Source of the DNA: Lachancea dasiensis
Lineage: Eukaryota; Ascomycota; Saccharomycetes; Saccharomycetales; Saccharomycetaceae
Assembly: GCA_900074725.1 (NCBI GenBank)
Contig: LT598459.1
Coordinates: 258,467 to 322,466, forward strand
Length of the DNA stretch: 64,000 bases
Direction: 5' to 3'
The translations under genes and the position numbers were made by a program. Below are positions 45,454 to 56,600 of the stretch, piece after piece; position 1 is the first letter of the stretch; each line of letters opens with the position of its first letter. Under the pieces are notes generated by a model that saw only the letters and a program-made list of their open reading frames with translations, was not told where the DNA came from and made no database searches.

Positions 45454-46128
45454 TCACAACAACATGAATTCAGCGACTGCGAAAGCGGGGCTGGCCATCT
45501 CCCAGAAGCCACTCTTGCGCCGCAAGGCTCTTTTCAAGAGCTTCTTGCTTGTCTTGCAATTAGAAAGCCGCTTGTGCAAAGGTTTGGAGATGTGGTGCAG
45601 AGAGGAGGAGCGAGAAGCGTCCGTGAGGGCCAGCTTGCCGTCCGCGTCCCGGAAGCACAGTCTCTTGATTTGGAAGTCCGACTGGCAGGCGTAATCCGAT
45701 TGTAGATGGTAAGAAGAGGGCCCAGCGCTGAGCGAGGGCTCCACGTCCTGAATGAAGTCTTCCAGCCGGGGCTCCTGGGGCGATGCGAGCGGCGACACCG
45801 TCGCCAGCTCCGCATCGCACGCCGAGCCGGGATCAACGACGGCCGCCGGCTCGTCGCCCGCGAATTCGCTGGAAACCGGCACCTCGCGCCAGAAGTCCGC
45901 ATTCGTCGTCACCGAGTCGTCTTTGTCCAGCAAGGACTCGATGTCCGGCGCGGACCCGGAACTGCACTGGTCGCTGGACCCATCCTCAGACCCCGCTGTT
46001 TCTGCTGAGTCCGACGCCCGGAAACGTTTGGGATACGACGGAAACAGCATCACCTCCTCTTCCTCCTCCTCTTCCTCCTGTAGCCACGAGTGGCCGTGTG
46101 TCTCTAGTGGAAAGCTCTGATCCATCAT
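45454..46128 (-). CDS. Acidic, Ser-rich protein of unknown function
   Basis: 224 residues from the ATG at 46128 (a second ATG follows directly). I recognise no family. The N-terminus has a run of eight glutamates (residues ~18-25) followed by PSYPKRFRASDS; the middle is acidic and rich in Ser and Pro (SAPDIESLLDKDD, PRLEDFIQDVEPS). The C-terminus is strongly basic (KPLHKRLSNCKTSKKLLKRALRRKSG) and ends with a hydrophobic tail. GC content exceeds that of neighbouring genes. A TATAAAAG box lies on the same strand at 46225-46218, about 90 bases before the ATG, supporting a real gene. Strand and position next to TWF1 are those of S. cerevisiae YGR079W, an uncharacterised gene, so a fast-evolving orthologue is likely but not shown. 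Confidence 0.65.
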   Translation of the reverse strand: MMDQSFPLETHGHSWLQEEEEEEEEVMLFPSYPKRFRASDSAETAGSEDGSSDQCSSGSAPDIESLLDKDDSVTTNADFWREVPVSSEFAGDEPAAVVDPGSACDAELATVSPLASPQEPRLEDFIQDVEPSLSAGPSSYHLQSDYACQSDFQIKRLCFRDADGKLALTDASRSSSLHHISKPLHKRLSNCKTSKKLLKRALRRKSGFWEMASPAFAVAEFMLL

Positions 46129-46217
46129 CCCTCCGTGTGTGTCGCGCAAACGGTTCCTGTACAGAAATTGAGATTCAACCGAGAGTCTGTCCTGGAATCA
46201 GACAAACAGGTCCCTTA

Positions 46218-46225
46218 CTTTTATA
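46218..46225 (-). promoter_or_regulatory. TATA box of the acidic-protein gene
   Basis: TATAAAAG on the minus strand lies ~90 bases upstream of the ATG at 46128. It is a consensus TATA element at normal yeast spacing. Confidence 0.55.
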
Positions 46226-46630
46226 AAGAAGCGGGTCTCACCACTGACCGAGAGCCAACCTTTTCGACAGCCAATCGCTTCCTTTTATTCTCTCCGTTAC
46301 GACATATCCAAGCAGGAGGAGCTCATCGCCTTGGGTAACATATTTCATGCACGATGAGCTTGGGACGCTGTGCGAAAAAGAAGAAAAAAAACGTGCAGAT
46401 CTGCGAAGGAAGAAAAAAACACAAAAAGAGCGGCCCACGTATGAGAAAAAAAAGCAACGGGAGAGGCGGTGCCAGTATTGGGATTAAGTGATATGGAGCA
46501 CGTGCACACAGTTCTTTTTTTTCGCCGCGGACTTTCCAGACTCGTCCGGGAAGACATAATTTGCGAAGCCACTTACGAACCCGTTTGTTCTGACACGTGT
46601 GCCCGAAGGGTATTCGGTTTTCACATGCTG

Positions 46631-46742
46631 GTACCCGCTTGAGTACCCGCTTGAGAACCCGATTGGAACCCAATGGAGCCCTGCTGAGTACCCGGTTGAG
46701 AACCCGATTGAAACCCCGCTGAGTACCCGCTTCGGAACCCGT
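46631..46742 (+). repeat. Degenerate 12-bp tandem array, unit GAGTACCCGCTT
   Basis: About nine units related to GAGWACCCGNTT follow one another, mostly 10-13 bases long. TACCCG and AACCCG recur roughly once per turn of the helix. The units resemble, with one mismatch, the Reb1 site core TTACCCG. Confidence 0.75.
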
Positions 46743-47079
46743 TCCCATTCACTGCATTCATTTAATACGGGGAGTAGGGCTGGCTCATACAGAAGCAGTC
46801 CCCTGTTCTGGCTGTTGCTGGGATACATAGTACCAGCTTACTACCTTACAATCCACATCAGGCTGACGGTACTAAGCTGGACTCAGGCACATGGTCACGT
46901 GCTGCTCCACCTGGTGCCTCGTTGTGTGCTCTCGCAGGGAGTGCTGCGCTGTGGGTGCACCGCTTTGTACTGTGACCTATCGGTTTGGTCATCAGTACGG
47001 TAATTTTCGGACACGGCCGTTGGCCGCGCTCTGGAGCAGCTGGGTGGCCGGAGCCAGTATAAGTAGAGCCAACGGAGGG

Positions 47080-47101
47080 TGCTCATCAGCTGCTCATCAG
47101 C
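47080..47101 (+). repeat. 11-bp tandem duplication
   Basis: TGCTCATCAGC occurs twice in a row (47080-47090, 47091-47101) and is followed by a partial TGCTAGC. Confidence 0.7.
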
Positions 47102-48149
47102 TGCTAGCTCTAGTCATCAGTGGAGAGAACGAAGCGTAATTTGGTAAGGTGCTACTATCAAACGCTTTTTTAGTGTCGCGCGCCAGTTTACCCTCATAGT
47201 GATCATCTGTGCTTGACCAAAAGCCCTAACCAAACTAAAAATTTTCACCTACCACGAACTCCATCCTAACTATAAAAGCACACAGGGCGGCGTCTCTCCT
47301 CTCCCCCCATCTGCCTATCCCCGTCAAACTATGCAAAGTCCACGCTTTCTTCAGGATATCACCAGTCGGTGAGGTCTTCAGCATTAGCTGTCCAACGGTG
47401 ATTAAACAATTTATTACCAATTGTTCCGACTGAATAGTTGTATTTACTGTGTGTCGACAACCTCGCATTATCGTTAAGTTTCAGCCTTGTATGAGTTGGA
47501 TGAAGAAAGCGTGGGACAGTCTTCGAAATGTGGGAGGCCTCTGCTCTGAGTGATGACCTTTTCCGACCGGGCGGACATATAAGTATTGCACAGCCACGCG
47601 AGCTTCGGCTGCGTAGGCGCGCTCCCTGTGTACAATTTTTGGGGGCGTTGGCTGCGCGAGAATTGATGAAAGGTCGTGAGATAGCTGACAAGAGCTTGGA
47701 CGGTACAATGAGACAACATAAGCAACGCCGGGCTTAGTGTCCGCGGGTCTCTACCGTATCAGTAGATACATTGTCTTATTTGGACCCTTCTTGTGATAAC
47801 GCACCAAGTGATGATCAACTATATTCACACTGTGTGACGTCCAGTTTAACTACTGGCTTGATGATCACAACCACAAAAAAACTGATTTAATGACTCTGAT
47901 TTGGTGCTGTAAATAGAACGTAATCTTGAAGAATACCGTAGCATTTGGGCACCGTCGGTGCTCACACTCATTGTTGGCGTAGAACGGCCTGGCCATCTAT
48001 ATCATTCTGGCCTATAATGACGCGCTTTCGGATGAACACTATGAACGATCTATCACATGACCTCCTCAAGATCCAAAGCTTAAGCGACCTTAAAATGGGC
48101 CACCTATTTTGTCTCTACAACACGAGTTAGCAGACACACGCACGGAGTG

Positions 48150-50552
48150 ATGGCAAGTTTGTCCACTTTCCTGTACGTCTACCTTTTCGGTGGAATAACG
48201 TTCCCAATCGCCGTTCTATATCTACTGTTCGTCGTTGCCCCAGAAGCTGAAAGTCAGCGCAAGCCAACTCCGAGATTACTCGTACCCGACATAGAACCCG
48301 ACTTCAAAGCAGGTGAAATTGAAGAGAAAAAGGGCGTAGATGTTTTAAAGAAAGGTTGGCTCACTGTAACCACCAAGTACTACTACCACTCTTCGGAGTT
48401 ACTGCAGACGGCAGATTTGGATGAAATAAACGTTCGCACGCGAGACAAATTAAAGCGCAAGCATGTTTTCTACGCTGTTCTGAAACACGGGAATCTCTTT
48501 CTCTATAAAGATGACAGTATTGAGGCTAGCGTGTCCCATGTAATCGTTCTCAAAAATAGCTTTGTCTCAATCTGGCCCAGGGCTCCTGCGCGAGAAGCAC
48601 CCGAGGGCTCATTGTTCACCAAGAAAACATGCATTTCCATTTTCAAAAATGGTACCGCCGCGATCGACTCCGAAGGTAACCTCAGTCTTGCTACACAAGC
48701 TGCCAATTCCAAGCATCTGGATCATTTCTTCCTGTATGTGACTAACAATGTCGAGAAGGAGGACTGGTATTTCGCACTCATCAATGCTTCGAAAGTCCCA
48801 GTATCCAAAGGTGAGTCGTCAGTGGTGAATGATGTCTTAAATCCAAACATCTCTGCACAAACCGCCCATTTTGCAACTCGCGACATGCTACAACTAATTC
48901 AAGCGCTAAACTCTAGCGAAGGCCAGCTAAGCACCAAATGGTTGAATGCGCTGACAGGCCGTCTCTTTTTGGCTCTACAGCAGACAGAAACACTGTCAGA
49001 GTATTTACGCCAGCGGATTTCTAGAAAGCTGACAAAGCTCAACAAGCCTGGGTTTCTGGATGATTTTGTAATCGACAGAGTTGACGCCGGAAATGCGGCT
49101 CCAATTATAACACACCCATGCCTCAAAGAGATCAACACCGAAGGCTTAATGAAAATTGGTCTTCAGTTTTCTTATGAAGGTGCTTTATCTATGATAATAT
49201 CCACCAAAGCGAACATAAATTTGGGATCTCGTTTCAAGACGAGGGAAGTAACTTTACAGCTGGCTATCACCGTTAAGAAAGTTGTGGGACCTATTCTAGT
49301 ATTAATCAAGCCACCACCTTCAAATCGTGTGTGGTATAGCTTTGAAACTGAGCCGTTCATCGACATGGATGTCGAGCCTGTAGTGAGCACTAAACAACTT
49401 TCGTACAATATGGTGACAAATGCGATCAAAAGCAAGTTTCGCGAAGCCATTAAGGAATCCATCGTCATGCCATTCATGGATGACATCCCTTTTAACACTT
49501 CTATTACGGAGATGTATAGAGGAGGAATTTGGGAACATAAGAAGGCCGCTTCAAATGGAAACAAGGAAGGGGGTAGTGCTGAACTAGATTTCCATCAGAG
49601 TAAGGAAAAAGATTTTTCGAGGAGTAACGTGAGGGAGACTGATGTTAGTAAACTGGACTACGAGATGTCAGAAGCCCAATCAGATCACTCTATGGAATCA
49701 GGCCTTGATGTGCGGATGCTACAGGTGGGAAAGGATGACGATTCGGATCATCAGTCTATCCGGCAAAAAACTTTGCAAAAAGTAGGAACGATTAAATCCA
49801 TTCTAAATCCTAAGTCTGAATCTATCACATTCAAAGATGAATTAGATGAATGGGACGAGTCTGAAAAAATGCGGAGATCTTCTACTGAAAGTCAGTCATT
49901 TGTGGATAAGGACGAAAAAGGTCCAAAAAACTACATTAATACCGGTATCAAAAAATTTGGAAAGTGGTATAAAGACAGCTTATCAACTCCTGGAGTAAAT
50001 CCTGACCAGCCTATTGACGACTCTAGCGAGCAGAGCTTGAAAATGATATCTAACAGAAGGAAGTTACCCAAAATGAGAGAGAGGGAAGTGTTGAAGTCCC
50101 CTGAACTAGGTGACAGAAGCTCGTCAGATGCTGCTGAGATGTTTGCTAAAAATAAGCCGAGATCGACTTCTGTGAATTCACAAGGAACCCCTGTGAACAC
50201 AAGTTTCACATTTAGTACCACCTCGCCTCAGTCACCCAATACACCTGGTTGGGCAAATCAGGAAGTAGGTACAAAGGGACAACCAGATGGGTTAGAACGC
50301 CAATTGGTCCTTGAAGGCTCAAAAATGAAGGACGACGAGAAAGTAGGGTTTAGTCCGGCTGCATTGTCGACCACAGAGATCACCTCTAAATTAGACGAGC
50401 ATGGACAACCCGAGCGATTGTTGGATGATCAGGTACGAGAAGCCTCCACATTTCACGTATCGCTGCAGGAGCTCAACAAAAGGAGGCCGGTTCCTCCACT
50501 TCCTGCACCACTTGTTAAACCAGATGATACAACAGTTCAAGGTCCAGCATGA
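48150..50552 (+). CDS. NVJ2: Nucleus-vacuole junction lipid-transfer protein Nvj2 (SMP domain)
   Basis: 800 residues from the ATG at 48150; S. cerevisiae Nvj2 is 770. Nvj2 is an ER-anchored SMP protein that works at ER-vacuole and, under stress, ER-Golgi contacts, moving ceramide. It has an N-terminal membrane anchor (~5-28, FLYVYLFGGITFPIAVLYLLF), then a PH-like domain at ~65-215 and the SMP domain at ~257-447 (LSTKWLNALTGRLFLALQQT, IITHPCLKEINTEGLMKIGLQFSYEGALSMII). A long disordered acidic and Ser-rich C-terminus ends in a Pro-rich VPPLPAPL. Position matches YPR091C. Confidence 0.95.
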   Translation: MASLSTFLYVYLFGGITFPIAVLYLLFVVAPEAESQRKPTPRLLVPDIEPDFKAGEIEEKKGVDVLKKGWLTVTTKYYYHSSELLQTADLDEINVRTRDKLKRKHVFYAVLKHGNLFLYKDDSIEASVSHVIVLKNSFVSIWPRAPAREAPEGSLFTKKTCISIFKNGTAAIDSEGNLSLATQAANSKHLDHFFLYVTNNVEKEDWYFALINASKVPVSKGESSVVNDVLNPNISAQTAHFATRDMLQLIQALNSSEGQLSTKWLNALTGRLFLALQQTETLSEYLRQRISRKLTKLNKPGFLDDFVIDRVDAGNAAPIITHPCLKEINTEGLMKIGLQFSYEGALSMIISTKANINLGSRFKTREVTLQLAITVKKVVGPILVLIKPPPSNRVWYSFETEPFIDMDVEPVVSTKQLSYNMVTNAIKSKFREAIKESIVMPFMDDIPFNTSITEMYRGGIWEHKKAASNGNKEGGSAELDFHQSKEKDFSRSNVRETDVSKLDYEMSEAQSDHSMESGLDVRMLQVGKDDDSDHQSIRQKTLQKVGTIKSILNPKSESITFKDELDEWDESEKMRRSSTESQSFVDKDEKGPKNYINTGIKKFGKWYKDSLSTPGVNPDQPIDDSSEQSLKMISNRRKLPKMREREVLKSPELGDRSSSDAAEMFAKNKPRSTSVNSQGTPVNTSFTFSTTSPQSPNTPGWANQEVGTKGQPDGLERQLVLEGSKMKDDEKVGFSPAALSTTEITSKLDEHGQPERLLDDQVREASTFHVSLQELNKRRPVPPLPAPLVKPDDTTVQGPA

Positions 50553-50677
50553 AATTTGACAGAGATGCGTTGCGGTTAGTCACCTATTCCATCCAAAATG
50601 AGAGAGGAAAAACATGGTCTACGAGCATCGTTGTTGTCGATATTGATTTTGTGGTGTCGATGGTGACGGGTGGCAAA

Positions 50678-53600
50678 TTACCAGAAAGGAAGCCATCCGA
50701 TGTACATCTTACTTAAGTTTTCCTTGGATGTTGATTCTTGTGTGACTGTCTCTACCTGACCTGCAACACTTAAGAGGAGCCCATCGCGAGAGTCGATACC
50801 TCTTATTTTGTTGCGAAGCACTTTAAGAGCTTTGTGAAGAGAATGATCCATGTTTCTGTCGTACATGATAGTTTCAATGATGTTTACTAATGCCACCTCA
50901 TTATCGCGCATCAACTTTAACGTCACTTGGCTTGACTTCCTGAAAGTTCCCTCAGTTCCTGATATACCTAAAGCATCCTCTAGGTTATGTGTCAGTCTAA
51001 ATGGTACAATTTCTGGAATTGGCAACCTTTTGCCTTTTTCAAACAAACAGTCGAAATCAACATGTAACACTTTTCCGGTTTCCATATCCAAGAGAATGTT
51101 CTCGCAATGTCTGTCTCCTAATCCTAGAATGTGGCCGACCATTGCCATGACAGCGTATGACCGAGAGAAAACGTTTCTTGATTTGTACCAGGTGATTGCA
51201 TCAGGAAAAGTCTCCAGAAACCATTCGTATAATACTGGAGGAAATTTAGAAAGTAGGTCCTCGAAAAATCCCAGCTTTTGCTCCGGTGAGAGCGATTGCC
51301 ATTTATCATGCAATGCCTTCAAACTGTACTTTATTTTCATGCTATCATATTTTGTCACCAGAATTGACCTCAAAGTTGTCACATTAGGAACGATTTCAAT
51401 CAAGCCACAATCTTCCCGCAGCGATACAACTGCATAAGTAGTAATTCCTAGGCCCCTTTTCCTCGAATCCAAATCTTTGCTCAAGAGGAAATCCATTGTT
51501 GTGGAAAATTGCATATACTGATTATCCTGTCTAACGTCTTCTTTTTTGCACATAATACCATAAATCCTCCCGTCAGAGCCTATAAAATTGAGCTTCTTGG
51601 GCTTTTTGAGAGAAGAAAAGGTTTTGTACGAGGAGCTGATCTTTGCAATTGAGATGAGGTTCCTGAAAGGCTGAATATTTGAAAGGCCCTGAGAAGTTGA
51701 GGGAGCAAGCAATTCCAAATTGGCACTAACTGGAACTGCCATGGAACAAGGCGCCAACTTAAGATTGAAATCAAAGTCTTTATCGAGTGATCTTCCAGAC
51801 CTACTACCTGTCGACTTTACTTCTTTCATGCAAACGTTAGTTAAATTCTTGACAAGCCCGTCAGAGTACTCTTTGATTTTTGTAGACGTGGGAGACTGGC
51901 GGATGAGCTGCTCAGCAATCTGTCTTCCGGCTGACGCTCGTGTTGCAGATGATGAGTTTATCAGTACCGATATGTACCACAGAATATGAGAAGGATATTC
52001 GGTTGCCAGACTAAGTAGGATGTCCATCAAGAGCTGCATCGAGGGTTTATGGGCATGCAGCAGGCGCGACAAAATTTGTGTTAACACCATATACCAAATG
52101 TAAATGGGACAATGTTTCATGGCAGTCTCAATATCCTTGCAAATCTCATCAGAAGATTTTTTCAAACTTTCTTTTCTAGAAGCATGGGTCTCGGTCAGAT
52201 ACAAATTAGTTGTGTTTAACCAAAATGTCATCACTTTTGGAAGTGCTTCTCGCGTGCGCGACGTATCCTTTTCGAATGATAGTAGGAAAAAATGTATCGA
52301 CTTGCTTTCAAACCGCCCGTTTGACAAGTAGCCCTCTGAACTCCGTCTTTCCAATAATCGACTGAAGTACAAGCCAAGTGAGTAGTACGGTTCACTCCAA
52401 TGCGGATCAATCATGATAGTGTCATTATACTGTCTGATGATTTGATCCGATATTGAGTTGTTAGACAGGTCTAGCCATTCCGTATATTTCAAATAAACAT
52501 TAGCACGTTCACGAGAGTTGTACCCTCCATCTTTTTCCATTTTCTGATGAATTTCGGCTACCAGTTTGATGGCTTTATCGTTCTCGCCCTGATTCCATAG
52601 TATTTCCGCGTATTCGAGATCAGCTGAAGGATATTCGTTAATCAAGGCGTGGATGAGAGCACTGCTTGCTAAGTCGGGCCTCGAATTCATTCTAGCATTT
52701 TGGGCAATTTGGTAGTAATTTTTCGCCAGTATCGAGCTACCCTCGCCTCCACTTTTCAGCAGATTAAAGGACTTTTGGATAGATAGAAGAAAGTGGCGCG
52801 GCTCAAAATCAGCACCAACATTTTCTAATCGACTTGTTACTATTTCGTTGCCCCCATTATCCTGATATGAGAGTGACTCATCCCCCAGAAGAAAAAGGTC
52901 CCTCACAGCATGCAAACGCATAAAGAGATCCCGAGCCTTCAGAAGGGTTGTGTTTGTGGATCTAGTTAGAAACTTTGTACCAATCAATTTTTCACAGCGG
53001 CGACCATAAACCAGTGCCTTATTTTTCTCATCAATAGATAAGGCAACCATGAGTTTGCCAAAATTATAGTGCAGAAGGACCATTGGATCGTTTGTTGATT
53101 GCATACTCTCTACTATTTCAATCCACCTTGTTAGCTCACTCAAGTGACCGTCGAGATACGCACATTCTATACCCATGCTAATCCACTCTACAGGAAGCAT
53201 GTCTACAGAAAAGCGTCCCCTTGGCACTAGGGACACCAGTTTAGTTAGTACCTGGTCATACTGCTGATGGGTATACATGGATTTTAGCATTTTGGTATTC
53301 CCAGAAGTCCTTAGATGCTCATAGTTGGTGTCAGGCCCAGTTATTTGGCCCAGCGCTTCAAAGCATTGCTGTGCCATCCCCCAGTTGTGTGAGTACTGAA
53401 GCTCTTCAATTTTTGAGGCGACGCTACCCGTAGAAAAGACCTTCAGAACCCCCTCTACCGCGTCTATGTCCCCGATCTCGGCATACGTGGTTTGTAGATA
53501 TGGTAACAGCTTGTCGTTTCCAAAGTATCTTGTATCCTTCATCCGGTAAGACTGCTCCAAGAAAAAGGCAGACCTTTCAAAGGAGTCTGTCTCCAGGGAT

Positions 53601-56600
53601 TTTTCCGCCATCAACCCAAAAGGATTCATTTCAAAAAAGTCCTGCAACCTCTGAATCATTTTCAAGTACTTCTGCTCTCGAATTATGAATGTTCCATGCT
53701 TTCTGCTGTAGCTTTGCTTGAAGTGGGTTACCCACTTCTTACAGTATTCTAAAACTTTGAACACAGTTTCATAACACAGCTTGATCGCGTCAATCTGATG
53801 GTGGTTCAGAGTAGATGCATCATACTCAAAGATGTAGATAAACTCAACCTTGATGTTATTTGCCAAATCGGCATAGGTCGTGCGTTCGTCAGCTTTGATC
53901 AAGATATCAACCACAATATACGGAAGTAAATTTTCGGACATGAACCCATCGTCCTCCCTAATCAGTGACGAAAAGACATGAAGTGGATGGTACTCATCCG
54001 TGCTTGTTTTGAGAAGGTCTAATGTCAAATTTTTTAACCAAGTTTTGAAGCTTTGCTTTGGATTAAAGGACGGATATGCCATTGGAGTGTATTCCTTCCA
54101 AGACTGTGCCATGTACAAAGAGGATCTTAAAGGGTGAAGAGTTGTTTTTGCGGTATCATCAAATCTCGCCCACAATCGTGCTTCACTGGGATACAAGTCA
54201 GGTTTTTGAATATCCCACGCTGATGAGTCCAATCGACAATATTTTAGGGATTCCTGCATAACCAAGGCAACGAACAATTGCTTTGTGGGGTTCTCGCTTT
54301 CCCAAAATGCTGGTACCAAAACATCATTGACTGTGTTGATGAGAAATCTGACAGTCTGTGAGTGGTCACCAAAGTCGTAAACTTCCCGCATCTGCGCTGG
54401 TAACCTTGGTAATTGATTTTTGGTAGTATCTAGGACGCCAATCATACCGATTATCCTAGTACACTTCTGACATAGCTTAACATCTTCGCCTCTAAATCTA
54501 TAAGAGGTATCCAGTAGCCCACCTAATAAAGTGGAAATATCTGAATGTGGTCGGTGAGAAATAGCCGAGCCATCTAGCTGCTTTTTTTGCAATAATACCT
54601 CTACGTCGCGGAGAACTTGACGAATTAAATAAATGTTTTTGCTTCCCAAATTGTAGGCATACTCCGAAAACCAATCAGTGGTGTAAAGTACCCTGTTCAC
54701 TAATCTTGCAAAAGTTCTATTTTGCTCAAGTATCTTTGACCCTGTCATATTAACAAGGGCCATCGTGATATAAGGCTTAGAATTCAAAACCAGCTCTCTT
54801 TTTTCATTTATGAGTGATGTAATGATTTCATTAGCAGTCGTCGCGGTTTTGCGGTTGAAGGATGACCAGTTCTGGAGTATGAAAGGTACAAAACTGTCGA
54901 CAACAGTAGACAGCTGTTCTTGGTTAAGTCTTTTGATTAAGCCGGACCAACATTTCAAACTACTGTCCTGAAGCTCTGGGGCTTCTTGTCCACTCTGTAA
55001 ACAAATACTGATTTGAGCCAGAGCCGAAATCAAACACTCAGAGGAGGCATGTATGAGAAGAAAGTGGATACCATTGATAACCCTTTGTTTCTCGAAGTAC
55101 GTAGTACGTCCTTCAATATCGTGCATGTCGCTGGAAAAAACTTGGAAAACACCTAGAATGTTTTCAGTCAACCTCCTTTGAAAGCTGGACTCCTGACCTT
55201 CAGACCACTCGGTCAGCAGCTTTATTTTCGAAGAACGGCGCTTTTCTGCTTCTAGCCGCATAAACAAGAACCTCAAGGCACATAGCACCATGTTTTCATT
55301 TTCACCCTTTGAGGAAGAATCATTATCATGATTCTTGTACAGTTTGAGTACTTCTGCAAGTGTCTTGTAATCGGGCAGATAAGCAGAAACAAATGATCTT
55401 TCAAATGTCGGAAGGCAATTGATGAAAAGTGACTCTATTGTATCAACAGCAAAAAAACCATGCTTGACGAGCGCGACAGCAAAAATTTGACGGCTATTTC
55501 TCCGTAGTAATTCGTCTTTCTTTGCTGACATCTCACCCTCTTCGTTATCACACATTATGGTGGAGATTTCAGTGACAATATCGCCCTTGTATTGTGTGAT
55601 AGCATAGGGAACAATGTACTTTTGGTAGTTTTCGAGTATAGTTTTCGGTGGATACCCCACAAAATCAGTCAGTCTTTGAAAAGACTGTCTTCGTTTTTTG
55701 AGGTTCTTGCCAAGCTCTTTTAGAATGGATGGCAAAACTGGCGACAAAAGTCGATATGGTGTAATATTTTTAAGCCATGCAATGTAACGTAGTTGATGCG
55801 TCATCATGAAACGCTCAGCGGCGTTTGTGGAATTGAAAATGTCAATCAGTTTGACAAGCAATGGGTCAAAGCTATCACCTGAGGACGAGATTGTCAGTTG
55901 TACCCACGACATGAGGAGGGTCTCAGTAAAGCATTGGACGCCAGGAGTTTGTAAAAATTCGATCAATAAAGTTGTCTGGCTGTCTCCAAAGTCATTTACG
56001 GCAGAGTAGCCCCAAAAAGACATCAAGGGCACTGCGACAATTCGAAGATATCTATCAGAAGTGTTCAGTACGCACTTGAAAAAATCGAAGGCCCCAGGTG
56101 TAAAAGGTAAACCATCTTGTGACGCTGGCCTATAATGAACAAATATTTTCCGTAAACCTAGCACGATGGCAACAAGGAGGGTTTGACCAAAATCTAGTAA
56201 TTCAGGATTGGCCAAAAAATGGCTCGACAATATACCAAAAGCTCTGCATTTTGTGATTACTGTCGTCCGATTAGTTCCGGTGAGTATTAAGTTACTTGGC
56301 GACGTATTGTCACACTCAACACAAGGACCCCATATATCAGCCAAATTCTTGATACACCTACTTTCACAGCAAGAAAGCTTGCTCAACAAATGGACAGCAT
56401 AAACTAAGCCCTGAAAGTTTTTTTGTTCAAACCATTTAGTGATCCTCGCCTCTAAGCTATCATAAGCCATGTCAATCGACTTGAAATCAGTGTGCATATC
56501 AATCCCACTATATTTAAACGAAGTCACTTTTAAATCTTCCCCACTGGAGTTTTGTAGTATGGCTTTTCTCAAACGCTCCAGCTGACGACTTCGAAGAAAA

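Larger units (their letters stand above)
46129..48149. other. 2-kb divergent spacer, acidic-protein gene to NVJ2
   Basis: No supported gene. It holds an A-rich tract (46375-46460), CACGTG at 46499-46504 and 46896-46901, the 12-bp ACCCG array (46631-46742), an 11-bp tandem pair (47080-47101), a TATAAAAG on the + strand at 47271-47278 with no ORF after it, and a TCACATG at 48053-48059 near NVJ2. One of the two synteny tracks changes from YGR079 to YBR136 across this gap. Confidence 0.55.

Noticed and set aside
47271-47278. TATAAAAG on + in the 46-48 kb spacer as a gene promoter
   Set aside because: No ORF of note follows before NVJ2 at 48150, 870 bases away. It could drive a non-coding transcript, but nothing in the sequence shows one.
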